Source of the DNA: an uncultured bacterium
GTDB taxonomy: Bacteria; Actinomycetota; Coriobacteriia; Coriobacteriales; Coriobacteriaceae
Length of the DNA: 12,459 nt
Assembly (NCBI GenBank): GCA_905215505.1
Contig: CAJMPU010000035.1
Location: 1 to 12,459, forward strand
Reading direction: 5' to 3'
Within the stretch, counting starts at the first letter, position 1; the number at the start of each line of letters is the position of its first letter. Position numbers and translations under genes: made by a program. Of this stretch, positions 5,469 to 12,459 are shown one piece after another. Under the pieces are notes generated by a model. The model ran no database searches. It worked only from the letters and a program-made list of their open reading frames with translations, and was not told the DNA's origin.

Positions 5469-7853
5469 CTACAGCGTCATGTTCGGATCGGCATCGACGT
5501 CGAACGGCGAGATTTCTCCTCGGTCGAATTTACGGCGAGCAACCTCTGCGATCATGGCGGCGTTGTCGGTGCACGCCGAAAGCGGTGGCACCGTTACGCG
5601 GATCCCCTGACGCCCGAGCTTCTTGATCATCATCTCGCGCAGATGCGGATTAGCCGAGACACCACCGCCGATGCAATACTCCTTGCACCCGGTGGCGTGC
5701 AGGGCGTTTTTGGCCTTCTTGTACTGCACGTCAAAGACCGCCGCCTCAAACGAGGCCGCTAGGTCGGGCAGGTGAATCGTGCGCCCGGCCTTGGTCTCCT
5801 GCTCGATGTAGAGCGTCACCGCCGTCTTGAGGCCCGAAAGCGAGAAGCGATAGTCCCCCCTGCTGTTAAGCGCGCGAGGAAAATCGATCGCGCGGGGATT
5901 GCCCGTCTCGGCCAGCTTGGAGATGATGGGGCCACCGGGATAGCCCAGACCCAACGCCTTGGCTACCTTGTCGAAGGCCTCGCCCACAGCATCGTCGAGT
6001 GTCTCACCAAGTACCTCGTAGTCGCCCCATGCCTTCACGTGCACGAGCATGGTGTGCCCGCCCGAGACAAGCGTAAAGATAAACGGGGGCTTGAGGTCGG
6101 GCTGCGCCAACAGGTTGGCAAACAGGTGGCCCTCCAGATGATTGACGCACACGAGCGGCTTGCCGGCAGCATACGCAAAGCCCTTGGCAAAGGCGACGCC
6201 CACCACCAGGGCGCCCACCAGGCCCGGACCCTGTGTCACGCCCACAGCGGCAAGCTCACTTGGTGTAATGGCTCCGCCCGTAAGGCCCAGCGACGCTGCG
6301 GCGTCCTCGAGTGCCGCATCCACGACACTCACAATCACCTCGACGTGCTTGCGCGAGGCGATCTCGGGCACCACGCCGCCAAAGCGTGCATGAAAATCAA
6401 TCTGCGTCGACACCTGGTTGGCCAGCATATTGCCATCCGCATCGATAATCGCCACCGCCGTCTCGTCGCAGGAGCTCTCGATAGCGAGCACTAGGCGGCG
6501 ACGCTCAATCTCGACACGTTCCTCGGCAGAGCGCCCAGGCGCAGGCAGCGGCCATACGCGCTGCTCTGCCGCCGTCGGCTCGGGCGAAGCATTGTCGACC
6601 GGAAGCACCAGGGGCAGCGGAGCCGTCATGACGATGGCATCCTTGCCGGCACCATAGTAGCCGCGGCGCCGTCCTGCCTCGGTAAAGCCCAGAGCGTTAT
6701 AAAGCGCGATCGCTCCCTCGTTGTCGTCCTCGACCTCGAGCGAAGCCGTGGTGCAGCCGAGCATCTGGGCATCATAGCTCACATGCGACAGCAGCTTGCG
6801 GGCAATGCCCTCACGGCGATGTGCCGGGTCGACGGCGACATCCAGAATCTGCACATCACCGTCCACGACCATACCGCCGGCAAGGCCCAGCAGCTTGCCG
6901 TCGTCGTGTGCCACCCACCAACTACGCGGCGCAGCGACGTCCTCGCCCAGTTCGGACAGGAACATGCCCGGCGTCCATGCCTTGTGTCCGGCACCTTCAA
7001 AGCAGGCTGCCTCTAGCGCGCTCGCGCCCTCGGCATCCGCCGCGCCCATGGGACGGAACTGCAGATGACGACCGGCGAGCTCATCGGCAACGCCCGTAAT
7101 TTCGCTCTGTGCACTCTCAGCAAGACCAAGACGCTTGCGCTCATTTTCCTCGGCATCCGAAAGGCGCGTGTAAATCGGCAGGACGCGAGCCGGATCGCCG
7201 TCACCCGCAGCGTGCGCGAGCAGCAAGCCCTCGCCCGAAGGCCACCACAGGTCGCGCTCCACGCAGCGGGCGGTCTCGTCCTCACCCAGCAGCTTGCCAT
7301 AGCGCACGAGACCGTCACCGGTCAGCTGAACCTGGTCCCAGTCCGCTGCTCGGCGCCACTCATCGAGTGCCACGGCGGCCTTGACCACGTGTTCGCGCTC
7401 AAATTGACGCTCGGGGCCCTCATCGACCAGCATATACAGCGCCGGATATACCTCACCGCGCATAGCATCGGCCAAGATACCAAGCTTGCCGCGCACGCCA
7501 GCCTTCCACGCCGTCCAAGCGCAAGCGTCGAGCGTCGACACGCCCAGCAGCGGAACATTGGCACCGCACGCGAGGCCCTTGGCAGTGGAGATGCCGATGC
7601 GCACACCCGTAAACGACCCCGGGCCGCGGCCGACCACGTAGCAACCAACATCGCTGCGATCCAGACCGGCTTGAGCCAGCACGCCATCAACGGTATTCAC
7701 GAGCTCAACGTTGGCGTGACGGCGACACATGTGGTCGCCACTCACGAGCTTCGTCTCGCCCGTCTGCCCATCAATCCAGCTTGCCGCGCAGGCAAGCATG
7801 TCGGTCGAAGTATCGAGCGCCACCACCAGCGCGTTGTCGTTATGCAAGCTCAT
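5469..7853 (-). CDS. tsaD: TsaB-RimI-TsaD fusion: tRNA t6A synthesis plus ribosomal-protein acetyltransferase
   Basis: A 794-residue protein with three domains in series. Residues 1 to about 255 are TsaB (ALDTSTDML at 12-20, GRGPGSFTGVRIG at 75-87). Residues about 264-412 are a RimI-type GNAT acetyltransferase with the acetyl-CoA loop RREGIARKLL (346-355). After a Pro/Ala/Glu linker (413-452), residues 453-794 are a full TsaD: AIESSCDET (457-465), the metal-binding NHLEGH (H572, H576), SGGHT (597-601), GGGVSAN (729-735) and CTDNAAM with D763. TsaD transfers threonylcarbamoyl to A37 of ANN-decoding tRNAs, TsaB is its partner, and RimI acetylates ribosomal protein S18. I chose ATG 7853; an upstream TTG at 7871 is possible. 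The gene overlaps the end of tsaE by 14 nt, which suggests coupled translation. Fusion fixes TsaB and TsaD at equal amounts. Confidence 0.95.
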   Translation of the reverse strand: MSLHNDNALVVALDTSTDMLACAASWIDGQTGETKLVSGDHMCRRHANVELVNTVDGVLAQAGLDRSDVGCYVVGRGPGSFTGVRIGISTAKGLACGANVPLLGVSTLDACAWTAWKAGVRGKLGILADAMRGEVYPALYMLVDEGPERQFEREHVVKAAVALDEWRRAADWDQVQLTGDGLVRYGKLLGEDETARCVERDLWWPSGEGLLLAHAAGDGDPARVLPIYTRLSDAEENERKRLGLAESAQSEITGVADELAGRHLQFRPMGAADAEGASALEAACFEGAGHKAWTPGMFLSELGEDVAAPRSWWVAHDDGKLLGLAGGMVVDGDVQILDVAVDPAHRREGIARKLLSHVSYDAQMLGCTTASLEVEDDNEGAIALYNALGFTEAGRRRGYYGAGKDAIVMTAPLPLVLPVDNASPEPTAAEQRVWPLPAPGRSAEERVEIERRRLVLAIESSCDETAVAIIDADGNMLANQVSTQIDFHARFGGVVPEIASRKHVEVIVSVVDAALEDAAASLGLTGGAITPSELAAVGVTQGPGLVGALVVGVAFAKGFAYAAGKPLVCVNHLEGHLFANLLAQPDLKPPFIFTLVSGGHTMLVHVKAWGDYEVLGETLDDAVGEAFDKVAKALGLGYPGGPIISKLAETGNPRAIDFPRALNSRGDYRFSLSGLKTAVTLYIEQETKAGRTIHLPDLAASFEAAVFDVQYKKAKNALHATGCKEYCIGGGVSANPHLREMMIKKLGRQGIRVTVPPLSACTDNAAMIAEVARRKFDRGEISPFDVDADPNMTL

Positions 7854-8346
7854 CTTGTACAGCCTTATCAATCAAATGGGAAAGCTCCATTGCACGGTCA
7901 CCGTGCGCCTCGAGCGTTATCGTTCGCACATCACTGTCGCCCTCATCACGCCTGAGCGTCACCGAAAGATACTCATCCGTCAGCTCGTCTTGGAATTGTT
8001 CGCCCCATTCCAGCAGGCAAGCACCCTCATAGCCCAGCACATCGAAAATGCCCGTATCCTCGAGCTCGTAGGCATGCTCCAGGCGGTATAGATCAAAGTG
8101 AAACAGCGGAATACGACCTTGATCGTGGACGGCCATGAGCGCAAACGTAGGGCTCGTAACCATATGCCCATCGCCCAGCCCGCGCGAGACGCCCTTGGTA
8201 AAGTGAGTTTTGCCCACTCCCAGGCCACCGGTCAGGATGAGCACATCGCCGTCCTCAAGGCACGGTGCAATTAGCTCGCCAAAGTACTCCGTATCGGCAG
8301 CGCAAGTCGTTTTGTAAGTACCTACCCCCAGGCGTTCCAGGGACAT
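7840..8346 (-). CDS. tsaE: TsaE, ATPase of t6A tRNA modification
   Basis: A 168-residue P-loop protein of usual family length. It has Walker A GGLGVGKT (40-47), SPTF (65-68), HFDLYRL (83-89) and EWGE (113-116), all typical of TsaE/YjeE. TsaE binds and hydrolyses ATP to support turnover of the TsaB-TsaD complex; the partner TsaC, which makes the threonylcarbamoyl-AMP, is not in this window. The ATG at 8346 is preceded by AAGGAG at good spacing, 12 nt after the stop of the glycosylase gene. Its 3' end overlaps the start of the TsaB-RimI-TsaD gene, so the two are very likely co-expressed. Confidence 0.95.
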   Translation of the reverse strand: MSLERLGVGTYKTTCAADTEYFGELIAPCLEDGDVLILTGGLGVGKTHFTKGVSRGLGDGHMVTSPTFALMAVHDQGRIPLFHFDLYRLEHAYELEDTGIFDVLGYEGACLLEWGEQFQDELTDEYLSVTLRRDEGDSDVRTITLEAHGDRAMELSHLIDKAVQDELA

Positions 8347-8358
8347 ATATGCTCCTTA

Positions 8359-8979
8359 TTATTCCGAGGCGTCCTCTGGTGCGGGATGTCGCCCCAGATA
8401 GTCGCCCAGCATCTTAAAGTCTTCCTCCAGCAGCTCCTGCCACGCCGGATTGCGTAGCGCTGCTGCCGGATGGAAAGTGGGCATCACCACAAAGTGCCCC
8501 ATCTGATGGAACCTGCCGCGCAGCTTGGTAATGCCGATCTCGGTCTTGAGCACAAAGTGCGTTGCGGGGTTGCCGAGCGTCACGATGATATCGGGCCAGA
8601 TGCTTCGAATCTGCTCGCGCAAAAACGGTGAGCAAGCCAGCACTTCCTCGGGGCGCGGATTGCGGTTTCCCGGCGGGCGGCACTTAAGCACGTTGGCAAT
8701 GTAGACGTCTTCGCGTTTGAGCCCCGCCAGCGACAAAATGCCGTTGAGGTCCTCGCCTGCCGCCCCCACAAAGGGCTCGCCCTGCAAATCCTCATTACGG
8801 CCCGGCGCCTCGCCAATAAACATCACGCGAGCGCGGGGGTTTCCCACGCCAAACACGATGTTGTGGCGCGACTGGTAAAGCTGGCAAAGGTGACAATCGC
8901 CCAGAACGGCCTCGATCTCCTCGAGTGCGACCTCACGCGGCGCCTGATGGCTATGGCCGGGAATGTGCATGACGCCCAT
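8359..8979 (-). CDS. family-4 uracil-DNA glycosylase (4Fe-4S)
   Basis: A 206-residue enzyme that removes uracil from DNA at the start of base-excision repair. It has the family-4 motif GEAPGRNEDLQGEPFVG (57-73) and the C-terminal motif HPAA (170-173). Four cysteines are placed to bind an iron-sulfur cluster: C29 and C32 (C-x2-C), C100 and C116 (C-x15-C). I chose ATG 8979 because TAGGAG lies just upstream and overlaps the alr stop codon; the open frame extends to 9027, but that would overlap alr by 40 nt without a good ribosome site. The gene sits between alr and tsaE in the operon, so it is probably transcribed constantly with housekeeping genes. Confidence 0.93.
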   Translation of the reverse strand: MGVMHIPGHSHQAPREVALEEIEAVLGDCHLCQLYQSRHNIVFGVGNPRARVMFIGEAPGRNEDLQGEPFVGAAGEDLNGILSLAGLKREDVYIANVLKCRPPGNRNPRPEEVLACSPFLREQIRSIWPDIIVTLGNPATHFVLKTEIGITKLRGRFHQMGHFVVMPTFHPAAALRNPAWQELLEEDFKMLGDYLGRHPAPEDASE

Positions 8980-8987
8980 AGCGACTC

Positions 8988-10133
8988 CTACACGTAGACC
9001 TTGTCGAGACGCATACCAAAGCCGCAAGCGACCTCGTAGTTAATCGTGCCGCGTAGGCGCGCCATCTCGTCCATGGTAATCTCGGCATCTCCATCGCGGC
9101 CGACAATGATCATCTCGTCACCATACTCGGCCTCGGGAATCTCATGCGCCGGGTTGGACTGAATGGCGACCATAAACTGGTCCATGCAGATATTGCCCAC
9201 CTGACGCACACGCTCGCCGCGATACAGCACGTCCATACGATTGGAAAGCGTACGCGAAAGGCCATCGGCATAACCGATCGGAAGGGTGCAGATCTGAACG
9301 CGCGTGCGCGGTACGCGGTAGGTAAAGCCGTAGCCCACGCCCTCGCCCATCGCAGGATGCGCCACGCGCGTCACACGCGCGTGGACGCTCATGACGGGAT
9401 CAAGCTGCATCACACGACCACTCAGCTCACATGGCTGCAGACCATACAAACCGATGCCGGCACGAATCATGTCAAAGTGCATTGAAGAATCGAGCATCGA
9501 GGACGGCGTATTGGCACAATGCACGATACCGCATTCAAAACCTGCGTCCTTAATGGCCTGAACGGCCTCGGTAAAACGCTGGCACTGCAGCTTGTAGTCC
9601 CAGCCCGAAGGTTCATCGGCCGTGGCAAAGTGCGTAAATACGCCGTCGCACTGAATACCGCGATGGAAGCTGATGCCGCGGACAAAGTCGAGCACCTGTG
9701 TGTAGTGAACGCCAATGCGGTTCATGCCCGTCTCGATGGCAAGATGGTACTTGCCCACCTTGCCCGCCGCGACGGCGCATTCGCCATACGCAAGAGCAAA
9801 GTCAGACGTATAGACCGAGGGCATGATATCAAACTCGAGCAACGTCGGAATAGCCTCGATAGGCGGCTCGCTTAGGATGAGGACGGGTTTCGTAATCCCG
9901 CCCTGTCGGAGCTCAACGCCCTCGTTAACCGTCGCCACGGCAAACATGTCGGCACCGGCCGAATACATGATCTTGGCGCACTCAACAGCTCCATGACCAT
10001 AAGCATCGGCCTTGACCACGCAGCACAGGCGCTGACGCGGATTCAGCAAGTTCTTATAGGCCCTCGTGTTGCGACGGAGCGCCCCGCGGTCGATCTCGAC
10101 CCAGGACCAGCGCGTCAAATCGGCTTTATTCAT
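8988..10133 (-). CDS. alr: alanine racemase
   Basis: A 381-residue PLP enzyme that converts L-alanine to D-alanine for peptidoglycan. The PLP-binding lysine is K41 in VVKADAYGHG (39-48). The second catalytic base is the tyrosine of GYGFTYR (Y268). GMNRIG (136-141), the PLP-pocket region GIGLYG (226-231) and CMDQFMV (316-322) also fit the family. Its length is normal. The ATG at 10133 follows the nnrDE stop after only 2 nt (TAATCATG) and has no strong SD, so translation is probably coupled to nnrDE. The gene ends with a TAG that overlaps the SD of the glycosylase gene. Confidence 0.97.
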   Translation of the reverse strand: MNKADLTRWSWVEIDRGALRRNTRAYKNLLNPRQRLCCVVKADAYGHGAVECAKIMYSAGADMFAVATVNEGVELRQGGITKPVLILSEPPIEAIPTLLEFDIMPSVYTSDFALAYGECAVAAGKVGKYHLAIETGMNRIGVHYTQVLDFVRGISFHRGIQCDGVFTHFATADEPSGWDYKLQCQRFTEAVQAIKDAGFECGIVHCANTPSSMLDSSMHFDMIRAGIGLYGLQPCELSGRVMQLDPVMSVHARVTRVAHPAMGEGVGYGFTYRVPRTRVQICTLPIGYADGLSRTLSNRMDVLYRGERVRQVGNICMDQFMVAIQSNPAHEIPEAEYGDEMIIVGRDGDAEITMDEMARLRGTINYEVACGFGMRLDKVYV

Positions 10134-10135
10134 GA

Positions 10136-11752
10136 TTAGTCATCCGACCCTTCGTCCATGATTCCCAGATCTTCGAGCGCATCCTTTGCCGCCAGTTCCA
10201 TGGCAGGACCGATCAAGTCGATAAGATCGGTCGCGATGACGCTCTTCTCACCATACTCCGTCGCCGCGGCAAAACCGGCGTAGCTGTGAAGTGCGACGGC
10301 GTACGAATACAGCAACTCCCAACGATCCATCTCGTCGCGCATGGTGGCAAGCGTGCCGGCCAAAATACCCGCGAGAACATCACCCGAACCGGCAGTTGCC
10401 AGAGAAGTCGGACCCGAGAGCGGCAGCAGCACACGCTCAACGCCACAGATAGCCGTCGTCGGCCCCTTGGCAATGACCACCAGATTGTCGGAGCCTGCAG
10501 CCCAGACAACCTTCTGCGCGGCCGCAATCGCGGTACCAAGGTCGTTCACCTCGTCACCGGCAACCAGACGCGAAAGCTCACGATAGTGCGGTGTCATAAC
10601 CAACGGCTGATCGCGACGATACATCTCGGGGTTACTATCAATACCGTCAATGGCAATCTTAGCAAGGCAGTTGAGCGCATCGGCGTCCAAAATAAGCGGC
10701 ACATCAAGCTCGAGCAAGCCCGAAACCACCTGCATAGCGCCGGCAGACGTCGTCATACCGGGACCGCACAGTACGCAGCTGTACTTCTTTGCAATCTCGC
10801 ACACCGTCATGCGCGCAGCGGCGCCAAAGGAGCCGCGGGAATCAGACGGAATAGCAAAGACGGGAATCGAAGGAAGTGCCATGCGAATAAGATTGGCGCA
10901 GGCGTCAGGAGCCGCAACTGCCACGTAACCAGCACCCGCGCGAGCTGCAGACTTGGCCGCCATAATGGCAGCACCAGGATATTGCGCAGATCCGGCGACA
11001 ATAAGCACAGAGCCACGGGAATACTTATCGATATTCGTAGGTAGTGGAGCAAAGTAATCAACTAAGTCACCGGGCTCGACAATCTCGGCGGCGTGGTCGA
11101 CATCATCGATGACCTCATCAAGACGGTCGTAAAGATTGCCGCAGATCAAATCGCCAGCATACTCAGGGCCATCAGCGCTATACAAACCAATCTTGGGCGC
11201 AATCATCGTCACCGTATGCTCGGCACGAATGCAGTCGTCATCAACAACGCCCGTCTCGGCATTCAGGCCCGAGGGGACATCAATGGATACGACACAATCG
11301 GCGCATTCATTGACCGTAGGAATCCAGATGGAGAACGGCGCACGCAGATTCCCGTGAAAACCGGTACCAAAAATGGCATCGACAACAACATCGGCCTTAT
11401 CGATCAAAACCTCGAGTTCATCACGCGAGGGGCCGACGCAAACGTGCACATCGCGGCCGGCAGTACGACGAGCAACATGACGTGCCAGAGCAGCAGGAAT
11501 CTCATCCGGTTCAACCGGAGAAACGATATCCACGTCCACACCCTTATGGCTCAGGATATCGGCGGCAACCCAACCGTCGCCGCCATTATTACCAAAACCG
11601 ACCAAAACGAGAACCCGATCGGGATTGAGCTTCAAGACCTCGTTAGCGGCAAACTCACCCGCTAGCTCCATAAGCTCGGCCTTCGAAGTCCCTTCGCGTT
11701 CGATGATATCCTCGAGACGAACGACTTCTTCGGTACTCAAAACCGGTTTCAT
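10136..11752 (-). CDS. nnrDE: bifunctional NAD(P)HX epimerase / ADP-dependent dehydratase
   Basis: A 538-residue two-domain enzyme that repairs hydrated NADH and NADPH. Residues 1 to about 215 are the epimerase (YjeF-N fold) with GFGNNGGDGWVAA (52-64), GTGFHG (129-134) and DVPSGLNAETG (158-168). Residues about 228-520 are the ADP-dependent dehydratase (ribokinase-like) with KYSRG (243-247), AGSAQYPGA (253-261), LDADAL (355-360), TPHYREL (387-393) and ATAGSGDVLAG (452-462). The length is normal for the fused bacterial protein. The ATG directly follows the acpS stop (TAGATG, no gap), with AGGAG 5 nt upstream inside acpS. The acpS-nnrDE-alr order is common in Gram-positive bacteria. Confidence 0.96.
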   Translation of the reverse strand: MKPVLSTEEVVRLEDIIEREGTSKAELMELAGEFAANEVLKLNPDRVLVLVGFGNNGGDGWVAADILSHKGVDVDIVSPVEPDEIPAALARHVARRTAGRDVHVCVGPSRDELEVLIDKADVVVDAIFGTGFHGNLRAPFSIWIPTVNECADCVVSIDVPSGLNAETGVVDDDCIRAEHTVTMIAPKIGLYSADGPEYAGDLICGNLYDRLDEVIDDVDHAAEIVEPGDLVDYFAPLPTNIDKYSRGSVLIVAGSAQYPGAAIMAAKSAARAGAGYVAVAAPDACANLIRMALPSIPVFAIPSDSRGSFGAAARMTVCEIAKKYSCVLCGPGMTTSAGAMQVVSGLLELDVPLILDADALNCLAKIAIDGIDSNPEMYRRDQPLVMTPHYRELSRLVAGDEVNDLGTAIAAAQKVVWAAGSDNLVVIAKGPTTAICGVERVLLPLSGPTSLATAGSGDVLAGILAGTLATMRDEMDRWELLYSYAVALHSYAGFAAATEYGEKSVIATDLIDLIGPAMELAAKDALEDLGIMDEGSDD

Positions 11753-12292
11753 CTATGCTCCTAGCGTATCTTGCGAAGCATCGCCCAGGTGCTCCGCCAA
11801 TGCTGAATTCTGCAGCTGCTCGAGCTCATCTAATACAGAGCGAGCCTCTTTAAATGTCTGCGCAACGCGTTTCTTGGTACTCACCTTTTCCTCTTTTGGC
11901 TTAGGCCGAGCATCTTCGGTAATCGCGATGGCATTCGCAACGGCCAAGTCTCCCGTAAGCGTAATGGAAAGAGCGACCTCAACAACACCCAGTTCTTGAG
12001 CGATCTCGAGAGCACGGCCCGAAAGCAGAGCCTTCGGTTTGCCGAGTTTATCACGCGTTACCGAAACATCCTTGCGACCTACACCTTGACTAAAACCCGT
12101 GCCGAGAGCTTTAAGCACCGCCTCGCGCGAAGCAAAGCGGCTCGCATAGTGAGCAGCGGGACGCGATGATGCATCGCAATACGCACGCTCTTCTTCGGTA
12201 AACACACGCCGAGCAAACGACGGCGTCTTTTCAAGAATTGATTTCATGCGGGAAATCTCGACGATATCAACGCCGATACCAGCTTCAGCCAT
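11753..12292 (-). CDS. acpS: holo-[acyl-carrier-protein] synthase with C-terminal extension
   Basis: A 179-residue phosphopantetheinyl transferase that moves the 4'-phosphopantetheine of CoA onto acyl carrier protein, which activates fatty-acid synthesis. The motif GIGVDIVEISR (5-15) carries the metal-binding D9. FTEEERAYC (31-39) and ASRFASREAVLKALGTG (50-66) with E57 complete the site. Most AcpS proteins end near residue 120; this one continues for about 55 residues in a charged, probably helical tail (from about 127). I chose ATG 12292 because GGAGGTG lies just before it; an ATG at 12304 falls on top of that ribosome site. It is the first gene of the operon, about 23 nt after the predicted transcript start. 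Confidence 0.93.
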   Translation of the reverse strand: MAEAGIGVDIVEISRMKSILEKTPSFARRVFTEEERAYCDASSRPAAHYASRFASREAVLKALGTGFSQGVGRKDVSVTRDKLGKPKALLSGRALEIAQELGVVEVALSITLTGDLAVANAIAITEDARPKPKEEKVSTKKRVAQTFKEARSVLDELEQLQNSALAEHLGDASQDTLGA

Positions 12293-12321
12293 GTTCACCT
12301 CCATATCGCACAGACTAAGTT

Positions 12322-12351
12322 ATTGTAGCCCGTTCACAGAAGATGCGACAA
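12322..12351 (-). promoter_or_regulatory. promoter of the acpS-nnrDE-alr-udg-tsaE-tsaBD operon
   Basis: On the minus strand, TTGTCG (12346-12351) and TACAAT (12322-12327) are 18 nt apart. The -10 matches five of six consensus bases. Transcription would start near 12315, about 23 nt before the acpS start codon. I see no operator-like palindrome, which fits constant expression. Confidence 0.7.
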
Positions 12352-12400
12352 ACGAGGGTTATAAAACACAGCTACTATGTGAGACAAAACCCGTAAACTC

Positions 12401-12438
12401 AAAAAAGGGGGGAGGCCGCGAGGCCTCCCCCCTTCTTC
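12401..12438 (-). terminator. intrinsic terminator of an upstream minus-strand unit
   Basis: GGGGGGAGGCC (12407-12417) pairs perfectly with 12422-12432 around a GCGA loop. On the minus strand the stem is followed by six T residues (A-run 12401-12406). It must end a transcript from a gene right of the window and separates it from the acpS promoter. A weaker TTCTTC tract on the other side could allow some action on the plus strand. Confidence 0.88.
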
Positions 12439-12459
12439 AAGTCTTGCGACGGCTCGGTG

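Noticed and set aside
5022..5762. 246-codon plus-strand frame through copies 2 and 3
   Set aside because: It is a chance read-through of two hairpin elements, the tsaD relic and antisense tsaD, with no ribosome site. Only the relic portion carries recognisable protein similarity.
8980..9027. Upstream start of the uracil-DNA glycosylase at 9027
   Set aside because: It overlaps alr by 40 nt without a ribosome site, whereas ATG 8979 has TAGGAG at proper spacing.

Overview
The window looks like a chromosomal segment of a fairly GC-rich Gram-positive anaerobe. My best guess is a Coriobacteriia member (Collinsella or a relative), judged from codon use, the gene set and the TsaB-RimI-TsaD fusion. 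This assignment is recognition, not a computed result. Every confident gene lies on the minus strand, so the window reads right to left.

Right part (about 12,352 down to 5,469): a six-gene housekeeping operon with a good promoter at 12,322-12,351. The order is acpS (holo-ACP synthase), nnrDE (NAD(P)HX repair), alr (alanine racemase), a family-4 Fe-S uracil-DNA glycosylase, tsaE, and one polypeptide carrying TsaB, RimI and TsaD. The genes overlap or sit 0-12 nt apart, mostly with clear Shine-Dalgarno (SD) sites, so translational coupling is likely. The last two genes supply most of the t6A37 tRNA modification machinery. An intrinsic terminator at 12,401-12,438 closes an unseen upstream minus-strand unit.

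Middle (about 5,470 to 4,655): a non-coding stretch with two copies of a long hairpin element, a decayed inverted fragment of the tsaD 3' end, a possible plus-strand promoter, and the regulatory leader of cstA. That leader holds a promoter with an 18-bp palindrome in its spacer, a short Ile/Val-rich open frame, and a strong intrinsic terminator before the cstA SD site. This is the layout of a leader-peptide attenuator.

Left part (4,654 to 1): cstA (CstA/BtsT-type transporter) with its own terminator, then a 730-residue protein with a JetD/DUF2220-like TOPRIM end behind a long disordered, Arg-rich linker. A third hairpin element follows 8 nt after its stop codon. At the left edge is another short frame rich in branched-chain residues, possibly the leader peptide of an operon beyond the window.

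The most unusual content is the hairpin family. Three copies share a conserved core of about 75 nt, yet each is flanked by perfect inverted arms (34, 34 and 42 bp) that differ between copies. Around copy 3 the inverted symmetry continues, in decayed form, into the tsaD gene end. Weaker mirrored traces flank the other two. This suggests the core sits at the centre of local inverted duplications of gene 3' ends, unlike a normal transposon whose ends are the conserved part.
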